From DASYSA01 sp036003885 (GTDB lineage: Bacteria > Acidobacteriota > Blastocatellia > UBA7656): 12,394 bases of DNA. A model generated the notes under the pieces. It ran no database searches. It worked only from the letters and a program-made list of their open reading frames with translations, and was not told the origin of the DNA. Below, in pieces: positions 1 to 6,400 of the stretch (within the stretch, counting starts at the first letter, position 1; each line of letters starts with the position of its first letter). A program made the translations under genes and the position numbers. The stretch covers positions 1 through 12,394 of the forward strand of contig DASYSA010000226.1 of the NCBI GenBank assembly GCA_036003885.1, given 5' to 3'.

Positions 1-574
1 AGGAGATGATGATGAGCTCAACTAATTGACTATTGACCGATGTTGTCCAGATGAGTGATGATTCCAATACCCCAGCGTCGCTTCGCTCCGGAAGCTGGAC
101 ATCTTCCCCGGATTCACTGGCCATCTTCACCGGAACACGCATCTGGAGATCGTTCTATATAGTTCGGCGACGATGGCGCATAGTAACGGTTAAGCCAGGA
201 GCATATTCCGTCGAGACCCGAAAAGAGCGTGCGCTCAGAAATGTTGCACTGGTCCAACTTTTGTCTGATCTCGGGCTTGAGACACCACAGCATGATGAAT
301 CGCATGCACTTCACTTGGCTCAGTTCCAACCAGTCATCGACGACTAAGTCCCGACTGAACGCAACTGAAAACACACCAAACTGGTTGACGATGGGTTGAT
401 CAAAAGAGGTCGGTTCAAAGAACAAACTACAAGCTGTCCTCCTAGTGCAAGTGCGCCAATCGCATCTTCATATAGAATCTCTTCTATAGAGTTTTTCTAT
501 TGCCTCCCCGCAGAAGGGGCGAGAACCACTGGCTCCTTTCTTACCGCTGGAAATGGCTCCCTTTTAGACCGCTG
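1..574. other. No supported gene; degraded or non-coding left edge
   Basis: I find no convincing gene here. Open frames exist on both strands (33-347 plus from a TTG, 114-425 minus), but they overlap, have no good ribosome-binding site and match no family I recognise. The first bases read AGGAG followed by ATG codons, but that frame closes after a few codons. A small inverted repeat (TATAGAA, loop TCTC, TTCTATA) lies at 471-488 and is followed on the plus strand by a short T-run. It could be a weak terminator for something to the left, but the stem is AT-rich and short. Confidence 0.4.
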
Positions 575-1507
575 CTAAGCACCTGGCGAGCGAAGAGTCC
601 GAATATCCCGCATCGGTGGTTGGCCGAAGAAACGGCTATACTCGCGATTGAACTGACTCGCACGTTCGTATCCGACCTCAAAGGCCACGCTTGCCGCGTC
701 CAGACCATCCATGAGCATGCGCCCCCGCGCCGCCTACAACCGAAGCTGTTTCTGATACTGAAGAGGACTCATGGCGGTCAGCGACTGGAAATGGTGGTGC
801 AGCGTGGATACGCCCATGCCCGCGATTTTTGCGAGATCTTCCACCCGTAGCGGCTTCGCGTAGTTCGCCTTGATCCACGCGATCGCTTTTGCCGTCCGGT
901 GACTCTGACCTCCCAGCGTTGCAATCGCTCGAAGGCGCGCCCCCTCGGCTCCCCGCAGGATTCGGTAGATGATCTCACGTTGAATCAAGCCACTCACAAA
1001 AGGAATGTCCTGTGGGGTGTCTACCAGGTCCATGAGTCGGCAGCATGCGCTCAGAAACTCCACCGTGGTCTCACCGGTGGCCATGGCAGGACTGTCAGGC
1101 GGGGCCTCAGCGACCTCAATCTCGTCTCGGCTGAGAAGCTCTCGGACAACGGGCATTTCCAGTTTGAGCACCAACGCGAGACAGGGCACCTCTTCACTTG
1201 CCTCGACCACCCGGCTGACGATCGGCAAATCGACCGACGTCAGCAGGAATCGCGAGTCATCGTAGATGAAAGTGTTTCGGCCGAGGTCTACCCGCTTTCG
1301 ACCTTGGGCTATCACGGTCACGCTCGGCTGGTAGGTCGCTGGGCACGGAGCGGTCGGGGCGGTCCGTCGGTGGAGCGTCACGCCGGGAATGTCCGTTGCC
1401 CGATCCTCTGCGGACCCCATGAATGAGGCAATCTTGCGAGCCAGCTCGATGCGCAATTCGCGTGCTCGATTTGGTAACTCAGTGACGCCTTTACTGGGGT
1501 TTTTCAT
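575..1507 (-). pseudogene. AraC-family regulator with AraC_N domain, broken by an in-frame TAG
   Basis: Transcription regulator of the AraC family with an AraC_N-type N-terminal domain (about residues 40-195) and a C-terminal double helix-turn-helix. The frame opens at the ATG at 1505-1507 and meets TAG at 734-736 (codon 258), right after the motif LQYQKQLRL. The same frame then continues without error to TAG at 575-577, through AARGRMLMDGLDAASVAFEV, VGYERASQFNREYSR and FFGQPPMRDI, which is the second helix-turn-helix. Counting through the stop gives 310 residues, exactly the length of the intact paralogue at 2068-3000. The intact paralogue has LNEARRLML at this place, so TAG most simply derives from CAG (Gln) or GAG by one substitution. 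The short product would lack the second DNA-binding helix-turn-helix. A weak AAGGGA lies upstream of the start. Seen: the stop and the continuing frame. Inferred: loss of function. Confidence 0.9.
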
Positions 1508-1589
1508 TGTAGTGGTTCCCTTGTCCCTTAGCCTAGAATAGCCGCGCGGCTTTAAAATGCAACAATAATTCTTTTACAAGCGAGAGGAA

Positions 1590-1619
1590 TAGGCAATAAA
1601 TCGGAAGGATCGGGCTACC
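1590..1619. promoter_or_regulatory. Candidate AraC-type operator, copy 1
   Basis: This 30-bp stretch begins TAGGCAA, has AGGAT in the middle and ends CTACC. It matches the site at 3071-3100 at 25 of 30 positions, although the surrounding DNA shows no comparable similarity. It lies in the divergent gap 82 bp from the start of the broken AraC gene and 59 bp from the start of the aldo/keto reductase remnant. Position, length (AraC proteins bind two adjacent half-sites) and conservation point to the binding site of the adjacent regulator. Binding itself is inferred. Confidence 0.6.
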
Positions 1620-1678
1620 GTTCCACGGCGTTTGATCCTAACCTAGGGATGAGAGAAACGGTTCGGAAAGGAGAAACA

Positions 1679-1820
1679 ATGAAGAAGCGCAAACTTGGAA
1701 GTTTCGGCTCTGGGGCTGGGCTGCATGGGAATGAGCTTTGGTTACGGTCCGGCTTTTGACGGGTTCAATGAATTGGCTTACAGAGAGAAGGAGGATCAAT
1801 TACGAGGTTGGGTAGGGTAG
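1679..1820 (+). pseudogene. Aldo/keto reductase 5' remnant, frameshifted and truncated
   Basis: A strong ribosome-binding site (AAAGGAG at 1667-1673) precedes ATG at 1679. The first codons give MKKRKLGS, the usual start of aldo/keto reductases of the AKR11-13 kind. In the next frame, from 1695, the reading is LEVSALGLGCMG then MSFGYGPA, the equally characteristic following segment. The two segments overlap on TTGGAAGT (1695-1702), which codes the end of KLGS in one frame and LEV in the other. This is what a small deletion between two TTGGAAGT copies would leave. Similarity ends near 1754 and the frame stops at 1818-1820, so most of the gene (family about 330 residues) is gone. It lies divergently from an AraC regulator, a common arrangement for this family. 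Confidence 0.8.
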
Positions 1821-2067
1821 GAAGCGCCTCCCGGGTCTGTACACTTTGCCTACGTTACGATTGAGCCACAACGTCCTAGGCGCAATCAACTCATATTGAC
1901 AATTGCATCTCAGGCAAACATTCAGCCTCATCAAAAGAATGGATGCCGAGACGTGCCAAACGTCAATTCCTTGGTGTCCCCTCCCGGCAGGGCCAATAAT
2001 CCGCCACTCGCCATTCTCATAGAAACGGCCTCTCCGATCTCCAGCATCTGAATATCGACTGCCGTTC
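1821..2067. other. Gap between the reductase remnant and the second AraC gene
   Basis: No confident gene. On the minus strand one frame stays open from 2075 down to the TAA at 1800-1802 (about 91 codons, including GRFYENGEWRIIGPAGRG), but it has no ATG near its beginning and I do not recognise it. A strong Shine-Dalgarno-like AAGGAGG sits at 1787-1794 on the plus strand, followed seven bases later by ACG rather than ATG. Both may be relics of deleted genes. Confidence 0.3.
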
Positions 2068-3000
2068 TCAATCAGTCATTTCGCGGAAGTTTGTCATATC
2101 GCGTAACGGCGGCGCGCCGAACAAGCGGCTGTACTCTCGTGTAAATTGGGAGGGGCTTTCATAGCCGACCTGAAACGCCGCGGTTGCTGCACCTAGACGT
2201 TCGGTGAGCATCAACCGCCGCGCTTCGTTCAATCGCAACCATTTTTGGTACTGCAGTGGACTCATGGCCGTCAACGCTCGGAAATGATGGTGGAACGTTG
2301 ATGTACTCATATTGACTTGCGTTGCGAGATCCTCGATTCGTAACGGCTGCGTGAAGTTACTCTTCAACCAATCGATTGCCCGTGCTATCTGTTGATTCTG
2401 ACTTCCCGCCGACGCCATATAGCGCAGACGCGCACCTTGATCGCCCACAAGTAAATGGTAAACAATTTCCCGCTGGATGATCGGCGCAAGAATCGGAATA
2501 TCCTTGGGTTCAGCAAGCAGGTCAATCAACCGTTGAACGGCGGTGAGCAGCGGCAACGTGACCTCACCAATCGCCATTCCACGGCTTGATTGCTGCGCAC
2601 GCGGCGGGGGAAGATTGCTGTCCACCATCAGCTGTGAAATCTCGCGCCGATCAAGTTTCAATATGAGCCCCAGGTAAGGCTTCTCCTGGCTCGCTTTGAT
2701 AATCTGCACAACCGTGGGTAGATCCACGGAGGTGATCAAAAAATGGTACCCGTCTAACACATACGTGTCGTCTCCGAGCAGCACGCGTTTGACCCCTTGT
2801 GCGACCAAGCAGATGCTCGGCTCGTACATGTAGCTCGTTGGCTGTGTGGGAGCGTCCCGCCGAGAAAGCGCCAACGCTGAAATCGCGGTCACAAGCAGAC
2901 CGCCCTTGTCGGTCCATCGGGCAATGCTCTTCCCCAACGCTTCGAGCGCAACTACCGTGCTGTTACTCTCAGACGCCTGTTTGACCGCCTGTTTACGCAT
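2068..3000 (-). CDS. AraC-family transcriptional regulator (AraC_N type), intact
   Basis: Probable DNA-binding regulator of the divergent oxidoreductase run. The N-terminal AraC_N domain covers about residues 40-200, with motifs SICLVAQGVKRVLLGDD and HFLITSVDLPTV. The C-terminal double helix-turn-helix covers about 210-305: IARAIDWLKSNF, RIEDLATQVNMSTSTFHHHF, MSPLQYQKWLRL, VGYESPSQFTREYSRLFG. I chose ATG at 2998-3000 rather than the TTG just upstream, because AGGGA lies six bases before it and because it gives 310 residues, the same as the broken paralogue at 575-1507. The family usually senses small molecules through the N-terminal domain; the ligand is unknown. It is transcribed away from the gene run starting at 3220, with a candidate operator at 3071-3100 between them. 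Confidence 0.92.
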   Translation of the reverse strand: MRKQAVKQASESNSTVVALEALGKSIARWTDKGGLLVTAISALALSRRDAPTQPTSYMYEPSICLVAQGVKRVLLGDDTYVLDGYHFLITSVDLPTVVQIIKASQEKPYLGLILKLDRREISQLMVDSNLPPPRAQQSSRGMAIGEVTLPLLTAVQRLIDLLAEPKDIPILAPIIQREIVYHLLVGDQGARLRYMASAGSQNQQIARAIDWLKSNFTQPLRIEDLATQVNMSTSTFHHHFRALTAMSPLQYQKWLRLNEARRLMLTERLGAATAAFQVGYESPSQFTREYSRLFGAPPLRDMTNFREMTD

Positions 3001-3070
3001 CAATATCCCTATCTAAAGTTACCAGACCCCACGTAGCTGTACAACCCATTTATCGAAGAGCTCGGACGAT

Positions 3071-3100
3071 TAGGCAAGAAATGGGCAGGATTGGTCTACC
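3071..3100. promoter_or_regulatory. Candidate AraC-type operator, copy 2
   Basis: Second copy of the 30-bp site at 1590-1619, matching it at 25 of 30 positions with no gap. The differences fall at positions 8, 13, 16, 22 and 25, leaving blocks TAGGCAA, AAAT, AGGAT and CTACC unchanged. It lies 70 bp upstream of the intact AraC gene and 27 bp before the first ATG with a good ribosome-binding site on the plus strand. It probably controls both directions. Binding by the neighbouring AraC protein is inferred. Confidence 0.6.
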
Positions 3101-3127
3101 TGCCTTTGTTCTTTCAGGAGTACAAAG

Positions 3128-3217
3128 ATGATCATGAAGAAGGTGACAAGCAGAGTCTACGAAGTACTTCTGAGTTACCAAAATGGTTTGTTCATTAAAT
3201 GCAAAGACGAGAGGTAG
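3128..3217 (+). CDS. Small open frame (29 residues) leading the gene run; possible 5' relic
   Basis: ATG at 3128 has an excellent ribosome-binding site (AGGAG at 3116-3120, seven-base spacer) and opens a 29-codon frame starting MIMKKVTSRV and ending at TAG 3215-3217. Its stop overlaps the region just before the SDR start at 3220. It sits where the aldo/keto reductase remnant sits relative to copy 1 of the operator, and both begin with MKK, so it may be the leftover 5' end of a deleted first gene. It could also be a leader peptide. I do not recognise the peptide. Confidence 0.22.
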   Translation: MIMKKVTSRVYEVLLSYQNGLFIKCKDER

Positions 3218-3219
3218 AA

Positions 3220-3609
3220 ATGGCTACTAACGGAACTAAAAGTCATTTAGGGAAAGTCACATTCGTCAGCGGAGCGGCGTCCGGCATTGGCCGGGCTGCG
3301 GCGCTGGCGTTTGCAGGCGAGGGCGCCAGCGTGGTGGTTGCTGACCTTTCAGAACAGGGCAATCGAGAAACGGCTCGCATGATCGAAGAACTCGGCGGAC
3401 GAGCGCTCGCCCTCAAGTGCGATGTGGCACGAGTCGAGGATGTGAGGAGTGCTCTGGACAAGACAATCGAAGCCTTCGTCTGGCTGTGTTCGGATGCCGC
3501 TTCCTTCGTCACCGGACACGCGCTGGCGGTTGATGGCGGATTTGTGGTTTGCCCTAACGATGCCAATCCTGTTCCGGGCCTGCACGCCAGAATTTCTAAG
3601 ACGTCGTGA
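3220..3609 (+). pseudogene. Short-chain dehydrogenase/reductase with catalytic core deleted in frame
   Basis: The start of a classical SDR is clear: KVTFVSGAASGIGRAAALAF is the cofactor-binding Rossmann segment with the GxxxGxG pattern, then VVVADLSEQG and CDVARVEDV. At residue pattern KTIEAF the sequence jumps straight to VWLCSDAASFVTGHALAVDG, which belongs at the C-terminus. Compared with the intact SDR at 5617-6378, about 145 residues are missing, including the NNAG motif and the catalytic Ser and YxxxK. The frame survives, giving about 129 residues (family about 250), with an unusual tail after DGGFVV that suggests the original stop is also lost. ATG at 3220 is preferred over 3199 because AGAGG lies five bases ahead. 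The product cannot be a normal SDR enzyme. It precedes the Tat-type dehydrogenase by 24 bp. Confidence 0.88.
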
Positions 3610-3633
3610 CTAATCGAAAAAAGGAGAAGCTGT

Positions 3634-4842
3634 ATGTGTAATCAATGTGACAATCACGATAGAGAGCAGGGTCCCGCAATGTTGGACCGGCGTAAATTCC
3701 TGGTGGCAGGACTCGGGTTCGCAGGCACAGCACCATTGTTGATGCGCGAAGCTGTCGGTGCAGAAGCCGGACAGCCGAGCGCGCCATCCGGCACAAGGGG
3801 AATCCCCGCCCGCGCGTGTGGCGCTACCAGCGCAACCGCTCCTTTGGGAGCGATGCAGATCGAGCGCCGCGCGCTCCGTTCGAACGACGTGCTGCTGGAT
3901 GTGTTGTATTGCGGCATTTGTCATTCTGACATCCATATTGTCTGCAGCGAATGGAGACCGGCCAAATATCCCTGCGTCCCTGGACACGAAATCATCGGTC
4001 GCGTGGCAGCGGTGGGCAGCGCGGTGACCAAGTTCAAGGTTGGCGACATTGGTGGGGTCGGCTGCATGGTGGATTCGTGCGGCACCTGCGAAAACTGCAA
4101 AGCCGACCACGAGCAAAACTGCTTAAACGGCACGACCTTTACCTACGACTCGGACGATCGTGTCTCAGGAGGACACACTTTCGGCGGCTATTCTGACAAA
4201 ATCGTCGTCTCCGACCGGTTCGTGATCCGCATTCCAGCAGGCACGGATTTGGCGGCCACAGCGCCGCTGTTGTGCGCTGGCATCACGACTTTTTCGCCAA
4301 TGCAGCATGGGAAGCTGGCCGCCGGTCAGCGTGTCGGCGTGATTGGCCTCGGCGGTCTGGGCCACATGGCCGTGAATCTTGCCGTGGCGCGTAAAGCGGA
4401 CGTGACAGTCTTCACGACTTCGCCTGGTAAGATTCCAGATGCGCGACGGATGGGCGCACGCGACGCCATTCTGTGGAGCGACACAGACGCGATGAAGCGA
4501 CTCGCCAATCACTTCCATTTGCTGATCTCCACCGTGCCCAAAGCGTATCCGATGCAGCCATTCATGGATGTGCTTAAGCTCGACGGCACGCTCGTCAATG
4601 TCGGCGCTCTGGATCAACTCCAAGGCTTGAACGGAATGGCGATGGGGTTTGGACGCAAGAGCCTGGCCGGTTCGATGATCGGCGGCATCGCCGAGACTCA
4701 CCAGGCGGTCGTCAATTATTGCGCCGCCAACAACATCAAGGCGGAGGTTGAACTGATCCGCCCGAAAGACATCAACCGAGCTTACGAGCGAGTGGTGAAC
4801 AAAGACGTTCGCTACCGCTTCGTAATCGACATGACTTCCTGA
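3634..4842 (+). CDS. Zinc-dependent alcohol dehydrogenase with Tat-type leader (YahK/cinnamyl-alcohol-like)
   Basis: Medium-chain zinc alcohol dehydrogenase, expected to interconvert aldehydes and alcohols with NADP(H). Catalytic zinc ligands are visible as C96 (in CGICHSD), H118 with E119 (PGHEIIG) and C214 (PLLCAGIT). The structural zinc site is complete (C149, C152, C155, C163). The cofactor loop is GLGGLGH at 238-244. The family is usually about 350 residues; this one has 402 because of an N-terminal extension of about 55 residues holding DRRKFLVAGLGFAG (twin Arg at 19-20), a hydrophobic stretch to about 37 and an AxA-like region near 43-45. That predicts export through the Tat system, unusual for an enzyme needing NADP(H). 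GGAG lies seven bases before the chosen ATG. A start at M16 would keep the signal. The cupin gene follows after 10 bp and also has a Tat-type leader. Confidence 0.93.
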   Translation: MCNQCDNHDREQGPAMLDRRKFLVAGLGFAGTAPLLMREAVGAEAGQPSAPSGTRGIPARACGATSATAPLGAMQIERRALRSNDVLLDVLYCGICHSDIHIVCSEWRPAKYPCVPGHEIIGRVAAVGSAVTKFKVGDIGGVGCMVDSCGTCENCKADHEQNCLNGTTFTYDSDDRVSGGHTFGGYSDKIVVSDRFVIRIPAGTDLAATAPLLCAGITTFSPMQHGKLAAGQRVGVIGLGGLGHMAVNLAVARKADVTVFTTSPGKIPDARRMGARDAILWSDTDAMKRLANHFHLLISTVPKAYPMQPFMDVLKLDGTLVNVGALDQLQGLNGMAMGFGRKSLAGSMIGGIAETHQAVVNYCAANNIKAEVELIRPKDINRAYERVVNKDVRYRFVIDMTS

Positions 4843-4852
4843 GGGCACTCCT

Positions 4853-5359
4853 ATGCTCTACGCTCGCCGCACATTTCTCAAAGGCTTAGGCGTTACGGTC
4901 ACATTTCCTGCGATTCTACGCGCCCAAACCACCGCATCTTTAACTCAACGAAAGGAGTTCCGTATGGAAATCAAAAGAAGTGGTTCACAACCGTCCACCA
5001 AAGGCCCGTCCGATTGGTTCACCGGCACAGTGCGCATCGATCCCTTGTTTCAGGCAAACGCTCCAGCACGCGCGTCCGGTGCCAGCGTCACGTTTGAACC
5101 CGGCGCTCGCACCGCGTGGCACACGCATCCGCTCGGTCAACCGCTGATCGTCACAGCCGGTTGCGGTTGGGCGCAGGGTTTGGGAGGACCAGTCGAAGAA
5201 ATTCGGCCCGGCCACGTGGTCTGGTTTCCTCCCGGCGAGAAGCACTGGCATGGGGCTGCGCCGACGATAGCCATGACGCACATCGCCATTCAAGAAGCGC
5301 TCGACGGCAAGGTCGTGGACTGGATGGAAAAGGTCAGCGACGAACAATACCGCAAGTGA
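4853..5359 (+). CDS. Cupin of the manganese hydroxynitrile-lyase type, with Tat-type leader
   Basis: Small beta-barrel metalloprotein. From M38 onward it closely resembles, from memory, the cupin hydroxynitrile lyase of Granulicella tundricola, an (R)-selective enzyme that cleaves or forms cyanohydrins. Counting from M38, the metal ligands fall at the same places (H53, H55, Q59, H94), as do H106 and Q110 of the active site. Natural substrates of these cupins are not settled. Residues 1-37 add MLYARRTFLKGLG, a hydrophobic stretch and FPAILRAQ, a good Tat signal. GAGGG seven bases before ATG 4853 supports the long start, and the paralogue at 6864 retains a relic of the same leader in the same frame. 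A second start at 4964 has an even better ribosome-binding site and gives the 131-residue family length. Both forms may be made. Confidence 0.88.
   Translation: MLYARRTFLKGLGVTVTFPAILRAQTTASLTQRKEFRMEIKRSGSQPSTKGPSDWFTGTVRIDPLFQANAPARASGASVTFEPGARTAWHTHPLGQPLIVTAGCGWAQGLGGPVEEIRPGHVVWFPPGEKHWHGAAPTIAMTHIAIQEALDGKVVDWMEKVSDEQYRK
4951..4966 (+). promoter_or_regulatory. Internal ribosome-binding site and second start of the cupin gene
   Basis: AAAGGAG at 4951-4957 stands six bases before ATG 4964, inside the cupin gene and exactly at the junction between leader and cupin domain (MEIKRSG). This is a near-ideal start signal. It would yield a leaderless cytoplasmic cupin from the same gene. The paralogue has only CAGAAG at this position. 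Confidence 0.5.
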
Positions 5360-5374
5360 AGAAAAGGAGAAGGT

Positions 5375-5578
5375 ATGCCCCATGTCATCGTAAAGCTCTG
5401 GCCGGGAAAATCCGAGCAGCAGAAGACTCGGCTGGCTGAAGAAATCGCCAATGACGTGATGAGCGTCTTGCACTACGGAGAAGAGTCCGTGTCCGTAGCC
5501 ATCGAAGAAGTCAAACCACAGGATTGGGCCGAGGAGGTCTATAAACCCGACATCGTTAGCAACCCGGAGAAGCTCTAG
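5375..5578 (+). CDS. Tautomerase family protein (PptA/4-oxalocrotonate tautomerase-like), C-terminus cut by TAG
   Basis: Small tautomerase with the catalytic Pro at position 2 (MPHVIVKLWPGKS), which becomes the N-terminus after Met removal. It resembles E. coli PptA in order of motifs: LAEEIANDVM, SVSVAIEEVKPQDW, then the C-terminal arm. AAAGGAG-like sequence (AAAAGGAG) lies just before the ATG. The frame ends at TAG 5576-5578 after NPEKL, but beyond it the same frame reads KKPGYTISKRNSI and ends at TGA 5618-5620. KKPGY is the normal tail of this family (E. coli PptA ends near LIKKPGY), so the stop most likely replaced one residue, probably Tyr (one base change). The restored gene would overlap the next start as ATGA, suggesting former translational coupling. 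The 67-residue product keeps its catalytic Pro but loses the tail, so activity is uncertain. Confidence 0.85.
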   Translation: MPHVIVKLWPGKSEQQKTRLAEEIANDVMSVLHYGEESVSVAIEEVKPQDWAEEVYKPDIVSNPEKL

Positions 5579-5616
5579 AAGAAACCGGGATACACGATCT
5601 CAAAGAGGAATTCGAT

Positions 5617-6378
5617 ATGAACTTATCTTTTCAAAACAAAGTCGCACTCATTACTGGCGCTGCCTCTGGCATGGGTCTGGCGACAGCCAGAGCCTTCGCA
5701 GAGGCGGGAGCTGCAGTGGCGCTAGCCGACGTCCACGAGAATGCGGTTCGCTATGCAGCAGAAGAACTCGTCGCCGCCGGTCACAAGGCGTTTGGCGTCC
5801 GCTGCAATGTTGCTGACGAGGCTGAGGTAGCAGCAATGGTCGAGCAGACTGTATGCACCTTCGGTCGCCTTGATGCGGCGTACAATAACGCCGGCGTGCA
5901 GTCTCCCGCCGTGGAAACCGCTGATGCCAGCGGCGAAGAATTCGATCGCGTGAACGCGATCAATCTCCGCGGCGTGTGGAACTGCATGAAGTACGAGCTG
6001 CGCCAGATGCGTGCGCAAGGAAGCGGCGCCATCGTCAACTGCTCTTCGATTGGCGGCCTGATCGGCATCCCCGGCCGAGCAACGTACCATGCATCCAAGC
6101 ACGGAGTGATCGGGCTGACTAAGAGTGCTGCGCTGGATTATGCCTCCAGAGGAATTCGCATCAATGCGGTGTGCCCGGGGACGATCAATACGCCGATGGT
6201 TGCGGACATGTTGGCTAAGGAACTAGACGTCATGAAAGACATCATGAGAGACCAGCCGATTGGGCGACTTGGTCGGCCGGAGGAGATCGCCGCTGCCGTT
6301 CTTTGGCTTTGCAGCCCTGGCGCGAGCTTCGTGATCGGCCACGCACTCGTTGTCGATGGCGGGTACACAGCACGCTGA
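5617..6378 (+). CDS. Short-chain dehydrogenase/reductase, intact
   Basis: Classical SDR oxidoreductase of 253 residues, the normal length. All key motifs are present: TGAASGMG (13-20) for the cofactor, acidic D39 region (LADVH) favouring NAD(H), NNAG (90-93), NCSS near 143 for the catalytic Ser, YHASK (Y157, K161), and PGTINTPM plus the C-terminal SFVIGHALVVDGG. It is cytoplasmic, with no leader. AGAGGA precedes the ATG. The start codon overlaps the old end of the tautomerase frame (see that entry). The substrate cannot be told; homologues act on alcohols, sugars or quinones. It is the only SDR in the cluster that can work, since the copy at 3220-3609 has lost its core. Confidence 0.93.
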   Translation: MNLSFQNKVALITGAASGMGLATARAFAEAGAAVALADVHENAVRYAAEELVAAGHKAFGVRCNVADEAEVAAMVEQTVCTFGRLDAAYNNAGVQSPAVETADASGEEFDRVNAINLRGVWNCMKYELRQMRAQGSGAIVNCSSIGGLIGIPGRATYHASKHGVIGLTKSAALDYASRGIRINAVCPGTINTPMVADMLAKELDVMKDIMRDQPIGRLGRPEEIAAAVLWLCSPGASFVIGHALVVDGGYTAR

Positions 6379-6400
6379 GGGTGAATACTGAGGAGAATCC

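Noticed and set aside
33..425. Overlapping open frames on both strands (104 and 103 codons)
   Set aside because: No ribosome-binding site, TTG start on the plus strand, no recognisable motif in either, and the two exclude each other.
471..488. Small inverted repeat followed by a short T-run as a terminator
   Set aside because: Seven-base AT-rich stem, and no gene to its left to terminate.
1800..2075. Minus-strand open frame of about 91 codons behind the intact AraC gene
   Set aside because: No start codon near its beginning and no family recognised; mentioned only in the gap entry.
4165..4848. Long minus-strand frame opposite the Tat-type dehydrogenase (227 codons), and the similar one at 7609-8472
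   Set aside because: Both are antisense shadows of well-supported dehydrogenase genes and show no family motifs.
575..5620. Possible recoding of TAG as a sense codon, since two genes continue in frame past TAG
   Set aside because: TAG also ends the restored AraC frame and hipB, no suppressor tRNA is seen, and other genes here are broken by deletions and frameshifts, so ordinary decay is simpler.
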